Below are positions 26,002 through 34,769 of a DNA stretch of 64,000 bases, piece by piece. The stretch lies in the NCBI GenBank assembly GCA_963668585.1, contig OY764869.1, positions 1,612,001 to 1,676,000 on the forward strand, given 5' to 3'. A program made the position numbers and the translations under genes. Within the stretch, counting starts at the first letter, position 1. The number at the start of each line of letters is the position of its first letter. The DNA comes from Bin87 sp963668585 (GTDB lineage: Bacteria; Chloroflexota; Dehalococcoidia; Lucifugimonadales; UBA3495). The notes beneath the pieces are model-generated. The model saw only the letters and a list, made by a program, of their open reading frames with translations. It ran no database searches and was not told where the DNA came from.

Positions 26002-26592
26002 TCACGCGGAGTTGATGGCCGTCATCGCCTCCTGAGCGGTCACGATGTCGGCCTGACGGTTCAGGATCCGACCGATCAGGAAGTCGTGCACGTCGGGCTC
26101 GCTGTCGGCGCAGCAGTCTTCCACGATGTACAGCCGGTAGTCGCGGTCGGCGGCGAAGCGCGTGGTGGAGAGGACCACGCCGCTGGTGGCATATCCAAGC
26201 AGGATTATGGTGTCGATGTTGCTGCCGGTCAGCGCGACGTCCAGACCGGTTCCGAACAAGGCGTTCACCCGGTGCTTGCCCACCACGACCTCGCCTTCGG
26301 TGGGCCGAACGTCGGGATGGATCAGGGCCACCGGATCGAATACCGCCGGCTGTCCTGATGCCCTGCGGGCGCTGAACGTCTTGTTGCGTTCGCTGATTTC
26401 AGGGTAACCGGGCCGAAAGACGGTCGCGCAGTAGCACACCATCAACCCGGCGGCGCGGGCCGCAGCCTGCAACTGGGCGGTGAGGGCAACCACGCCACGC
26501 TCAACGGCGTGGGGCAGGTTGCCCATCGCATCGGCGCAGAAGTCGGCGATGAGCAACGCGGTGGTCTGGCGGTTGATTGTGAAGTCGGCCAT
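26002..26592 (-). CDS. Isochorismatase-family hydrolase lacking the usual cysteine
   Basis: 196 residues. The catalytic-type Asp is in TALLIADFCADAMG (about residue 17) and the Lys in VVVGKHRVNALFGTGLD. At the place where amidohydrolase members have a nucleophilic Cys (pattern TxxCV), this protein reads YATSGVVLSTTRFA with no Cys, as in true isochorismatases and a known actinobacterial-type subgroup. It therefore probably hydrolyses a vinyl-ether or related bond, or is inactive as an amidase. The neighbour downstream is the arrestin-like gene 59 bases away, and threonine aldolase lies upstream. Confidence 0.8.
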   Translation of the reverse strand: MADFTINRQTTALLIADFCADAMGNLPHAVERGVVALTAQLQAAARAAGLMVCYCATVFRPGYPEISERNKTFSARRASGQPAVFDPVALIHPDVRPTEGEVVVGKHRVNALFGTGLDVALTGSNIDTIILLGYATSGVVLSTTRFAADRDYRLYIVEDCCADSEPDVHDFLIGRILNRQADIVTAQEAMTAINSA

Positions 26593-26702
26593 GGCAAGCC
26601 CCTATTTGAAGGTCGCCTCTATTGTTCCTGGAATCCGTGATATCCGAAACGCCACCGCATCGGGACGGCAACCGGAATAATCGGACGCCGGAAGCACCGG
26701 GC

Positions 26703-26732
26703 GAGGGATCATCTGGCGAGGGATCATCTGGC
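26703..26732. repeat. 15-bp tandem duplication at ltaE 3' end
   Basis: GAGGGATCATCTGGC occurs twice head to tail (26703-26717 and 26718-26732). The stop codon of ltaE at 26724-26726 lies in the second copy. Confidence 0.75.
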
Positions 26733-27782
26733 GGCGGCCAGTCGGCGCACGGTGCCGTTGACGCGGGACAGGGCTTCATCGGCGTCGGCTGAGGAGACCT
26801 GCCGGTGGGTGACCATGCGGAGCGACTGGTCGCGGCTGTGGCTCACCAGGACGCCGTCTTCGCGGAGGGCCGCGAGCACCTCTCGGGCGTCGCCGACCTT
26901 GTCCCGGTCAACCTCAAAGATGACGATGTTGGTCTGGATGCTGTCGGGGTCAACGGTGAGGCCGTCGATGTTGGCCAGTCCGGCGGCGAGTCGGCGGGCG
27001 TTGGCGTGGTCGTCGGCCAGGCGCTCGACCATGGTGTCGAGGGCGACCAGTCCGGCGGCGGCCAGCACGCCGGCCTGGCGCATTCCGCCGCCCACCATCT
27101 TGCGCCACTTGCGCGCGCGGGTGATGAACTCCTGGGACCCGCAGAGGACGGAGCCGACAGGGCAGGACAGGGCCTTGGAGAGACAGAAACTCACGTCGTC
27201 CACGTCCTTAGTGAGTTCGGCGGCAGGGACTTCCAGGGCGACGGCGGCGTTGAAGATGCGGGCGCCGTCAAGGTGAACGGCGGCGCCGGCGGCATGGGCC
27301 ACGTCAACCACGTCGCGGGTATCCTGGGGCGTCATGATGCCCCCGCTGCAGCGATTGTGCGTGTTTTCCAGGCAGACCAGCGTGGTGGCCGGGACATGGA
27401 TGTTGGAGGCGTCCCGGATGGCGGAGGCCACAGACTCGGGAGCGATGCGTCCGTTGGCGTCGTTGGGGACGAGACGGATCTGGGCGCCGGACAGGGCGGA
27501 AGGGCCGCCGGATTCGTTCCAAAACATGTGGGCTTCCTGGCCCATGATCATTTCATCGCCGCGGCTGCACCATGCCAGCGCGGAGATGAGGTTGCTCATG
27601 GTGCCGCTGGCGGTGAGGAGACCGGCTTCCTGTCCCATCATTTCCGCAGCCCGTTCCTGCAGCGCGTTGATGGTGGGGTCTTCGCCGAAAACGTCGTCTC
27701 CGACATCGGCAGCGGCCATCGCGCGACGCATCTCATCGGTGGGGTGCGTAATGGTATCGCTGCGCAGGTCAATGGGGTTCAT
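26724..27782 (-). CDS. ltaE: Low-specificity L-threonine aldolase
   Basis: 352 residues. MNPIDLRSDTITHPTDEMRR is the hallmark start of this PLP fold-type I family. GDDVFGEDPTINALQERAAE follows, and the PLP-binding lysine is in DVSFCLSKALSCPVGSVL (about residue 200). HLDGARIFNAAVAL carries the Asp that pairs with the pyridine nitrogen. It splits threonine and allo-threonine into glycine and acetaldehyde. Its 3' end carries a 15-bp tandem duplication that includes the stop codon. Confidence 0.93.
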   Translation of the reverse strand: MNPIDLRSDTITHPTDEMRRAMAAADVGDDVFGEDPTINALQERAAEMMGQEAGLLTASGTMSNLISALAWCSRGDEMIMGQEAHMFWNESGGPSALSGAQIRLVPNDANGRIAPESVASAIRDASNIHVPATTLVCLENTHNRCSGGIMTPQDTRDVVDVAHAAGAAVHLDGARIFNAAVALEVPAAELTKDVDDVSFCLSKALSCPVGSVLCGSQEFITRARKWRKMVGGGMRQAGVLAAAGLVALDTMVERLADDHANARRLAAGLANIDGLTVDPDSIQTNIVIFEVDRDKVGDAREVLAALREDGVLVSHSRDQSLRMVTHRQVSSADADEALSRVNGTVRRLAAAR

Positions 27783-27874
27783 GGAGCCTCCGTGGGTATC
27801 TTGCAGTTACGTTCACTGGCGGTCATTCTAGCATCAACGGTGGGCCGGGACTACCGGGCCGCCGACGCTGAAAC

Positions 27875-27883
27875 CTGCTATCA
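27875..27883 (+). promoter_or_regulatory. Extended -10 promoter of alpha/beta hydrolase gene
   Basis: TGC plus TATCAT (27878-27883); start near 27890 and a leader of about 40 bases holding GGAGG before ATG 27930. No -35 match is seen. Confidence 0.45.
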
Positions 27884-27929
27884 TGAGTGCCCGAAATCAG
27901 CCACAAAACGGCAGCGCGGAGGCGGAATC

Positions 27930-28574
27930 ATGCGGCAGAGCGCGGTTAGTTTCATCACCAAGGGTATGACCTTCGAGGGAATCATCGCCCTGCCGGATGG
28001 CGAGGGCCCTTTCCCCGGGGTCGTGATGTGCCATCCCCACCCGCTGATGGGCGGGAACATGGACAACAACGTGGTGGTGGCCGTGACCTTCGGTTTGGCT
28101 GACGCTGGCATCGCATCGCTGCGGTTCAATTTCCGCGGGGTGGGCAACAGCCAGGGCGAGCACACGAAGGGCGAGAAGGAACACGAAGAAGCCCAGATGG
28201 CGATGGAGTTTCTGGGCGCGCTGCCGGACGTGGATGATGACCGCATCGGCCTGGGCGGATACTCGTTCAGCACCCGGGTGATCTGCGCGCACAAGCAGCT
28301 TTACAAAAAGCCCCGGGCGATTGCGCTGGTCGCCCCATCCATCGACGCGATCACGGGCAGCCCGTTGCAGAAGGACAAAACGCCCCGCCTGATCATCACC
28401 GGCGACCGCGACCGACTGGTCGGCGCGGAAGGCGTGGACGAACAACTGGCGAAGTTCGACCCGCCGGCCGACTATCACGTCGTCGCCGGAGCGGACCATT
28501 TCTGGGTTGGACAGGAAGGGGAAATGGCCGAAACGGTGGTGCAGTTCTTCCGGAATCACCTGGCCACTGCCTAG
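27930..28574 (+). CDS. Alpha/beta hydrolase, COG2945-type
   Basis: 214 residues from ATG 27930, GGAGG eight bases upstream. VVMCHPHPLMGGNMDNNVV gives the HPHP oxyanion segment typical of COG2945 hydrolases. RFNFRGVGNSQGEH follows, and the nucleophile elbow is GGYSFST (GxSxS instead of GxSxG). The acid is likely in IITGDRDRLV and the histidine in GADHFW. The substrate is unknown, probably a small ester. The gene is followed after three bases by lspA. Confidence 0.85.
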   Translation: MRQSAVSFITKGMTFEGIIALPDGEGPFPGVVMCHPHPLMGGNMDNNVVVAVTFGLADAGIASLRFNFRGVGNSQGEHTKGEKEHEEAQMAMEFLGALPDVDDDRIGLGGYSFSTRVICAHKQLYKKPRAIALVAPSIDAITGSPLQKDKTPRLIITGDRDRLVGAEGVDEQLAKFDPPADYHVVAGADHFWVGQEGEMAETVVQFFRNHLATA

Positions 28575-28577
28575 ACC

Positions 28578-29222
28578 ATGCGCCGGTTGTCCAAAGGTCG
28601 GACCCCGATCTATCGGGACTGGACTCTGCTGCAACTGGCGCTGCTGACGCTGGTATTGGACCAGCTTACCAAGTTTGTTGTCCGGCAGACGTTGGAATGG
28701 CGTTACTCGTGGCCGCCGACCGGGTTTTTGAGGTTCACCCATATTCACAATACCGGCAGCGCCTTTGGACTCTTTCAGGACCAGAATCTGCCGTTGCTGT
28801 TCGTGTCCCTGGTGGGCGTGCTGGTGCTGGCGTATATCTACCAGAGCCAGCCGCATCCCACCCGCCTGCTGCGGGTCAGCATTTCGCTGATGATGGGCGG
28901 CGCGCTGGGCAATCTGATCGACCGCGTTCACCAGGGACACGTGACCGATTTCATCGACGTGGGCCCCTGGCCCGTTTTCAACCTGGCCGACTCGGCAATC
29001 GTGGTCGGACTGATTGTGATGGGGTGGCTGTTGGTCATGCGACGCGAGGAAACGACCGCCGCGACCGCAACTCCTGACGGCGTGGCGGACGACACATCGA
29101 CCTGTCCGATTTGCGACGGTTTGATGATCACCCTGCGGAACGGCGCACGGTGCGCCGACTGCGGCGTCCGGGAGCGGATTCTGTCATCCGAGCAGGGCGC
29201 GTCTCGGGATCACAGGCCATGA
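28578..29222 (+). CDS. lspA: Lipoprotein signal peptidase with C-terminal zinc ribbon
   Basis: 214 residues. The first 160 are a standard LspA: four membrane segments, HIHNTGSAFGLF, and the two catalytic aspartates in GGALGNLIDRV (about 115) and FNLADSAIVVG (about 137). It removes signal peptides from prolipoproteins in the inner membrane. The last 50 residues are an addition not found in typical LspA: an acidic linker and a zinc ribbon with C176, C179, C192 and C195. The ribbon would lie in the cytoplasm. The stop overlaps the next gene's ATG (ATGA). Confidence 0.92.
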   Translation: MRRLSKGRTPIYRDWTLLQLALLTLVLDQLTKFVVRQTLEWRYSWPPTGFLRFTHIHNTGSAFGLFQDQNLPLLFVSLVGVLVLAYIYQSQPHPTRLLRVSISLMMGGALGNLIDRVHQGHVTDFIDVGPWPVFNLADSAIVVGLIVMGWLLVMRREETTAATATPDGVADDTSTCPICDGLMITLRNGARCADCGVRERILSSEQGASRDHRP

Positions 29223-30175
29223 CGCCGCGCGAGACGATCGACATGGTGGACGAGTACGACTTTGTGGTTGAGAAAACCTCCGGGCCGGCCCGGCTGGACG
29301 CGTGGCTGGCTGGCCAGCGCAGGTTGGCGTCCGCCGGCCTTTCACGGAGCCGACTGCAGGCCCTGGCCGTGGATGGCTACGTGGCGGTCAACGGCAGCCC
29401 GGCGCGGCCGGCGCAGCGCATCCGCTCCGGCGATGCCATCAAGGTTACGGTGCCGCCGGCGGTAGCGCCGGCTGATCTGAAACCGCAGGACATCGACGTG
29501 GCGTTCGTGTACGAGGATGAGCACCTGGTGGTTGTGGACAAGCCGGCCGGCTTGCCGGTGCATCCCGGCCCCGGCCATCCGGACGGCACGCTGGTCAACG
29601 CGCTGCTGGCCCGGTGTCCCGACATTCGAGGCATCGGCGGGGAGTTGCGTCCCGGCATTGTGCATCGGCTGGACCGCGACACGTCCGGGCTGCTGGTGGT
29701 AGCGAAAACCCAGACTGCACACCAGCGACTCGCAGATCAGATCAGGGACCGGGAGGCGCTGAAGGAGTACCAGGCTGTCGCGGTGGGACTGGTTACGCCG
29801 GAATCTGGGACCGTTGACGCCCCCATTGGCCGCGACCCACGGCATCGACAGCGGATGGCGGTGACTGCCGGCGGCCGCATCGCGCGCACCCATTACGACA
29901 CCCGCGAGGAACTACCGGGGCATACGCTGCTGGACGTGCGGTTGGAGACGGGGCGCACGCACCAGATACGGGTGCATCTGGCCTACGCCGGCTATCCGGT
30001 ATTCGGGGACGACGTTTACGGCAAAGGCAGCGCACTGCTGGGCCGTCAATTTCTGCACGCGGCCAGGCTGGGGTTCCGGCATCCCGCCACCGGTGAATGG
30101 ATGGAGCATTGCGCCGACCTGCCCGGGGATTTACAGGCGGTGTTGACCGCACTTCGTTCCGGTGGTGCGCTATAA
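29219..30175 (+). CDS. rluD: RluD-type 23S rRNA pseudouridine synthase
   Basis: 318 residues. An S4 RNA-binding domain (LDAWLAGQ ... SRLQALAVDGYVAVNG) precedes the synthase. VVDKPAGLPVHPGPGHPDGT and GIVHRLDRDTSGLLVVAKT hold the catalytic Asp (HRLDRDTSG), and LETGRTHQIRVHLAY follows. It converts uridines in large-subunit rRNA to pseudouridine. lspA-rluD is a pairing common to many bacteria, and here they overlap by four bases. RluC or RluA specificity cannot be ruled out from sequence. Confidence 0.92.
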   Translation: MTPRETIDMVDEYDFVVEKTSGPARLDAWLAGQRRLASAGLSRSRLQALAVDGYVAVNGSPARPAQRIRSGDAIKVTVPPAVAPADLKPQDIDVAFVYEDEHLVVVDKPAGLPVHPGPGHPDGTLVNALLARCPDIRGIGGELRPGIVHRLDRDTSGLLVVAKTQTAHQRLADQIRDREALKEYQAVAVGLVTPESGTVDAPIGRDPRHRQRMAVTAGGRIARTHYDTREELPGHTLLDVRLETGRTHQIRVHLAYAGYPVFGDDVYGKGSALLGRQFLHAARLGFRHPATGEWMEHCADLPGDLQAVLTALRSGGAL

Positions 30176-30176
30176 T
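30171..30176 (+). promoter_or_regulatory. -10 element of glnS
   Basis: A perfect TATAAT over the rluD stop codon region. RNA would begin at about 30183-30184. TTGACC lies at 30143 but 22 bases away, too far for a normal -35. Confidence 0.5.
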
Positions 30177-30183
30177 CTTGACC

Positions 30184-30204
30184 ATGGCCACGGAATCACA
30201 TTGA
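30184..30204 (+). CDS. Possible six-residue leader ORF ahead of glnS
   Basis: ATG at the predicted RNA 5' end opens a frame reading MATESH then TGA, ending 23 bases before the glnS start. It would be translated without a leader. No purpose is evident and it may be chance. Confidence 0.25.
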   Translation: MATESH

Positions 30205-30227
30205 ATCAGGGAGATTGGCAAGGGTAA

Positions 30228-31934
30228 ATGAGCGACAGTCAGAGTGAACCCATCGGGGATATTCCCAACGATTTCATCCGTACCATCATCAACGAAGATC
30301 AGGCTGCCGGCGCCTACGACGGGCGCGTGGTGACGAGGTTCCCACCGGAGCCCAACGGCTACCTGCACATCGGGCACGCCAAGTCCATCTGCCTGAATTT
30401 CGGCGTCGGGGAGCAGTATTCCGGCGCGCGCTGCCACATGCGGTTCGACGACACCAACCCCACGCGGGAGGACATCGAATACGTCGAGTCGATTTTGGCC
30501 GACGTCCAGTGGCTGGGGTTCAACTGGGGCGAGCACCTGTACTATGCCTCGGACTATTTTGAGCAGCTATACCAGTACGCCGAACAGCTGATACTGGACG
30601 GCAATGCCTATGTTGACAGCCTGACCGCCGATGAAATGCGCGAGTATCGCGGTACGCTGACGGAACCGGGACAGGAGAGTCCACACCGAAACCGGTCGGT
30701 GGAGGAAAGCCTGGACCTTTTCCGCAGGATGCGGGCCGGCGAATTTGAGGACGGGACCTACGTGCTGCGGGCCAGGATCGACATGGCGTCGCCCAACGTG
30801 AATATGCGAGATCCCGTGCTGTATCGCATCCGCCACGCGGAACACCACCGGACGGGAGACGACTGGTGCATCTACCCGATGTACGACTATGCCCACTCGC
30901 TGTCGGATTCGATAGAAGGCATCACCCACTCCCTGTGCACGCTGGAGTTCGAGGATCACCGTCCGCTGTATGACTGGTGCCAGGAAGCGCTGGGAATCTA
31001 CCGAAGCCGGCAGATCGAGTTTGCGCGCCTGAACCTGACCCACACGGTGATGAGCAAGCGGATGCTCCGCCGGTTGGTGGAGGACGAGCACGTGGCAGGT
31101 TGGGACGACCCGCGAATGCCCACGATCAGCGCCCTGCGGCGTCGCGGGTACACTCCGGAATCGATCCGCGACATGTGCGAACGGGTGGGGGTGGCGCGAC
31201 GCAACACCGTGACCGAGTTGGCGCTGTTGGAGCATTGTCTGCGCGAGGATCTGAACCGGCGCGCCTCCCGACGGATGGCGGTGCTGAATCCGCTCAAGGT
31301 GGTGATCACCAACTACCCTGATGGCGACAGCGAAGAGTTTGAGGCCGTCAACAACCCCGAGGATGAGGGCATGGGAACCCGCAGGGTCCCGTTCAGCCGA
31401 GAGGTTTACATTGAGCGGGATGACTTCATGGAGAACCCGCCGCGACGGTTCTATCGCCTGGCTCCCGGCCGGGAGGTACGTTTGAGGTATGCTTGTCTCA
31501 TCACCTGCACCGACGTCGTGAAAGACGGCGAGGGCAACGTGGTGGAAGTGCATTGCACCTACGACCCCGACAGCCGTGGCGGGAATGCACCCGATGGACG
31601 GCGGGTGCAGGGAACCATCCATTGGGTTTCGGCGGCCCACGCCGTACCTTCTGAAGTGCGGCTTTACGACAACCTGTTCACCGACCCCGACCCGGCCGGA
31701 TCCGCCGCAGGGTCTGGGAATGACTTCGTTGACCTCATCAACCCCGAATCGCTGGACGTGGTTACCGCCATGGCAGAACCCTCGTTGTCCGATGCGGTGG
31801 AGGGCGACCGATACCAGTTTGAACGACTGGGATACTTCTGCGCCGATCCCGATTCCAGATCCGGCGCGCCGGTATTCAACAGGACGACCACACTGCGGGA
31901 CAGTTGGGCCCGCATCAGCCGTCAGCAAGGATGA
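30228..31934 (+). CDS. glnS: Glutaminyl-tRNA synthetase
   Basis: 568 residues. The class I signature is RFPPEPNGYLHIGHAKSI (about residue 33) and the KMSKS-like loop is HTVMSKRML. GlnRS-specific stretches include MRFDDTNPTREDIEYVESI, YDYAHSLSDSIEGITHSLCT and the C-terminal beta-barrel anticodon domain (NPLKVVITNYP onward). It charges tRNA-Gln directly. Most bacteria outside a few groups lack GlnRS and use GatCAB; its presence next to gltX suggests acquisition from another lineage long ago. Codon use matches the neighbours, so no recent transfer is indicated. AAGGG lies close before the start. Confidence 0.96.
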   Translation: MSDSQSEPIGDIPNDFIRTIINEDQAAGAYDGRVVTRFPPEPNGYLHIGHAKSICLNFGVGEQYSGARCHMRFDDTNPTREDIEYVESILADVQWLGFNWGEHLYYASDYFEQLYQYAEQLILDGNAYVDSLTADEMREYRGTLTEPGQESPHRNRSVEESLDLFRRMRAGEFEDGTYVLRARIDMASPNVNMRDPVLYRIRHAEHHRTGDDWCIYPMYDYAHSLSDSIEGITHSLCTLEFEDHRPLYDWCQEALGIYRSRQIEFARLNLTHTVMSKRMLRRLVEDEHVAGWDDPRMPTISALRRRGYTPESIRDMCERVGVARRNTVTELALLEHCLREDLNRRASRRMAVLNPLKVVITNYPDGDSEEFEAVNNPEDEGMGTRRVPFSREVYIERDDFMENPPRRFYRLAPGREVRLRYACLITCTDVVKDGEGNVVEVHCTYDPDSRGGNAPDGRRVQGTIHWVSAAHAVPSEVRLYDNLFTDPDPAGSAAGSGNDFVDLINPESLDVVTAMAEPSLSDAVEGDRYQFERLGYFCADPDSRSGAPVFNRTTTLRDSWARISRQQG

Positions 31935-32029
31935 CCCCGACGGACAATTCCTGTCCAATCCAACGACGACACCGCGATGCCCGGTATGCGGCCACCATTC
32001 GGGAAAGCGGTTAACAGGAGGCCGCCAGT

Positions 32030-33502
32030 ATGTCCAGTTCCATTCGCGTTCGCTACGCGCCCAGCCCTACCGGGAACCCGCATATCGGAAACATACGGAC
32101 CGCCATGTTCAACTGGCTGTTCGCCCGCCGGCACGGTGGAAGGTTCATCGTGCGGGTGGAGGACACGGACCAGGCCCGGATCACCGAGGGCGCCGTGGAG
32201 AATATTCTCGACGGCCTGGAGTGGCTGGGGATCGACTGGGACGAAGGGCCGCGAGTTGGCGGCGAGTATGGCCCGTACTTTCAATCCGAACGGCTGGAAC
32301 GCTATCACGCGGCGGCCGAGCAGTTGATAGCGTCGGGCGATGCGTATCGTTGCTTTTGCACGCCGGAGAGAGTCGCGGATTTGCGGAGAGAGCAGGCCCG
32401 CAACAAGCAGCGCCAGGGCTACGACAGTCATTGCCGGTATCTGTCGGATGCGGAGCGGGCGGCTCACGAAGCCTCCGGAGCATCCTCGGTTTTGCGGTTC
32501 GCCATGCCGCAATCCGGCATCACTTCGGTGGAAGACGTGATTCGGGGACACGTGGAATGGCAGAATGAACTGACCGACGACTTCGTGCTGGTCAAGAGTG
32601 ACGGATTTCCGACGTATCACATGGCGGTGATGGTGGATGACCATGCCATGGGCATCAGCCACATCCTGCGGGCCGAGGAGTGGCTGCCCAGCACTCCGCG
32701 CCACGTCCAGTTGTTCAGGGCGTTGGACTTGCCGATGCCCCAATTCGGGCACCTGCCGATGATCCTGGGTTCGGACCGGGCCAAGTTGTCGAAGCGGCAC
32801 GGGGCGACCTCTCTGTTGGAGTACAAGGACGACGGATTCCTCCCGGAGGCGCTGATCAATTTCATGGTGCTGCTCGGGTGGTCGCTGGACGGCGAGACTG
32901 AGGTGATGACGGTGGACACCATCAGGGACAATTTTGCCCTGGAACGGGTGGGCAAGCCGGCCGCCATCTTTGACCTGGACAAGTTGCAATGGATGAACGG
33001 CGTGTACATTCGGCAGATGAGCGTCGAGGATCTGGCGGACCGGATTGCGCCGTTCCTGGAGGAAGCCTATCCCGAGAATCTTCTGCCGATTGACCAGGCC
33101 TATCTGTTGCGCATCGTGCCGCTGGTGCAGGAACGGCTGAAAACCCTGGCCGATGCGCCCGATATGCTGGCGTACTTCTTCGAGGATGTGCTGGAGTATG
33201 ACGTGAAGGGCGTTGTGCAGCGGGGGATGGATGTTCCGGGTTCGGTCAATGCGCTGCGTCGCGCCATTACCGACATTGGGGCTGTCGAGAGCCAGGAATT
33301 TGAAAACGAGAAGCTGGAAGCGCTATTGCGCGCGACCGGCAAGGATCTGGAATTGTCGGGGCGGCAGTTCTTCGGGGCGCTACGCACGGCGATCACCGGG
33401 CGAACCGCCACGCCGCCGCTGTTCGAGATGATGGAAGTGATGGGCAAGGACCGGGTGATCCGTCGCCTGGAGGCGGCCCTGGCACAACTGTCCTCCGCCT
33501 AA
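32030..33502 (+). CDS. gltX: Glutamyl-tRNA synthetase
   Basis: 490 residues, ATG 32030 with AGGAGG eight bases upstream. VRYAPSPTGNPHIGNIRTAM is the HIGH-type signature and AKLSKRHGATS the KMSKS loop. EDTDQARITEGAVENILDGL is the GluRS tRNA-acceptor-binding strand, and the C-terminal helical anticodon domain begins near residue 320. With GlnRS just upstream, this enzyme is expected to be discriminating for tRNA-Glu, but that cannot be read directly. The stop overlaps that of the convergent channel gene. Confidence 0.96.
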   Translation: MSSSIRVRYAPSPTGNPHIGNIRTAMFNWLFARRHGGRFIVRVEDTDQARITEGAVENILDGLEWLGIDWDEGPRVGGEYGPYFQSERLERYHAAAEQLIASGDAYRCFCTPERVADLRREQARNKQRQGYDSHCRYLSDAERAAHEASGASSVLRFAMPQSGITSVEDVIRGHVEWQNELTDDFVLVKSDGFPTYHMAVMVDDHAMGISHILRAEEWLPSTPRHVQLFRALDLPMPQFGHLPMILGSDRAKLSKRHGATSLLEYKDDGFLPEALINFMVLLGWSLDGETEVMTVDTIRDNFALERVGKPAAIFDLDKLQWMNGVYIRQMSVEDLADRIAPFLEEAYPENLLPIDQAYLLRIVPLVQERLKTLADAPDMLAYFFEDVLEYDVKGVVQRGMDVPGSVNALRRAITDIGAVESQEFENEKLEALLRATGKDLELSGRQFFGALRTAITGRTATPPLFEMMEVMGKDRVIRRLEAALAQLSSA

Positions 33503-34467
33503 CCGGGTCCGGTCTGCCCGCCATCGGGCTCTACCGTCAAGGGTTGGCCGCAGTGCGGGCAGATGTCGCCGCCGGGTGGTGAACCCGCCGTCCCGGCTCG
33601 CGTGACCTTTTCGGCGGCGTCGGCCTCCAGCAGACCCGCGCTGAGAATGCCGGCGGGCAGCGCGAACAGCCCGATGCCCAAAACGGCGATAACGGCGGCG
33701 AGCGCGCGTCCCGCTCCGGTCACCGGGACGGTATCACCGTAGCCCACGGTGGTCAGGGTAACGACGCTCCACCACATTGCCGCGGGTATGCTGGGGAACT
33801 TGTCGGGTTGTGCTTGGGTTTCCGCGAAGTACATCAGGGCGGCGGCGATCACCAGCGCCACCATCAGGGCGGCAACGGTGGTTAGAAGCTGGCTGCCCTT
33901 GGCCCGCACCGCCGAGCCCAGTTTGCGGGCCGCCGGGAAATATCGGGCCAGTTTGGCGGTGCGGGTCAGCAGGCGCACCGTCAGCAGGAAGGACAGGCTG
34001 GGCCCGCCTCCGCCGAACAGGAGGATGATCGCGGCGGCCGCTGACGGGGCCAACGCGGCCGCGTCGATCAGCGCGTTGGGGGACCGCACGTATCGCCAGC
34101 GGATTCGCCAGTCGGAGAGGCCCGCGCCTTCGGTCTCCGGCGCTGTCCAGAACCTGAGCGCATACTCGACCAGGAAGATAAAGACGGTGCAGTACTCAAT
34201 TGCGTGAAACCCGACCTCAAAGGTGGAAGCATACCTGGGCACGGTCCACAGGATCAGGGAAGCCGAGTTGACGATGATGACCGCCACCAGGATGGCTTCG
34301 ACCCAGAAAGCGGGGCTGAATCTGCCCGGTCGTGAACCCTGAAAACCGAAGCCGGTCGAAGGCTCCAGCAGGGCATAGAGTCGGCGACGGAAACGGGATA
34401 GTCCGGGCTGTTCCGGGTATTGGGTCGGGCTCATGCAGCAAGCACCAGGGATATTCCGATGGGCCAT
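33499..34467 (-). CDS. Voltage-gated-type potassium channel
   Basis: 322 residues with six predicted membrane segments. S1 is near residue 55 (FWVEAILVAVIIVNSAS), S2 has EYCTVFIFLVEYALRFW, and S4 is LLTVRLLTRTAKLARYFP with regularly spaced basic residues. S5 leads to the pore helix AAMWWSVVTLTTVGYGDTVP with a standard TVGYGD selectivity filter. S6 is followed by a short cytoplasmic tail containing a lone CPHCGQPL knuckle. No RCK or cyclic-nucleotide domain is attached. The start may instead be the ATG at 34434; neither has a clear ribosome site. Confidence 0.9.
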   Translation of the reverse strand: MAHRNIPGACCMSPTQYPEQPGLSRFRRRLYALLEPSTGFGFQGSRPGRFSPAFWVEAILVAVIIVNSASLILWTVPRYASTFEVGFHAIEYCTVFIFLVEYALRFWTAPETEGAGLSDWRIRWRYVRSPNALIDAAALAPSAAAAIILLFGGGGPSLSFLLTVRLLTRTAKLARYFPAARKLGSAVRAKGSQLLTTVAALMVALVIAAALMYFAETQAQPDKFPSIPAAMWWSVVTLTTVGYGDTVPVTGAGRALAAVIAVLGIGLFALPAGILSAGLLEADAAEKVTRAGTAGSPPGGDICPHCGQPLTVEPDGGQTGPG

Positions 34468-34563
34468 CCGGGCCGTTCCGGGTACCGGATTACATAAGGT
34501 TGCCGGAGGTTGTGAAGGTTGGTGAAAATTTATGAATTTTCCATGAAATTATGGATTTTCGTA

Positions 34564-34592
34564 TTGACGCCCACGTAAAGACAGGCTGTAAA
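34564..34592 (+). promoter_or_regulatory. Promoter upstream of metallo-beta-lactamase-fold gene
   Basis: TTGACG (34564-34569), 17-base spacer, TGTAAA (34587-34592), preceded by an A/T-rich run at 34524-34560 that could act as an UP element. RNA from about 34599 would have a 170-base leader with no clear feature. Confidence 0.5.
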
Positions 34593-34769
34593 GTAAAGGC
34601 GAGCCTAATCCGGATCAACCGCACCATAACCGCGGTTTCCGGCATTATCCACAAGGGAGCGAGCGCTCTGGCAGACCAATAAACGGGTTTCAAAAATACG
34701 AATCGTTTGGCTGTGGTGAATAGGGGCTGGATAAATGAAAATCGTTCGTGGACGAATGGAGGACGACGG

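Noticed and set aside
27930..28574. Alpha/beta hydrolase as an inactive protein because of GxSxS
   Set aside because: The nucleophile Ser, acid and His are all plausible, and the final Gly of the elbow varies among COG2945 proteins, so there is no good reason to call it inactive.
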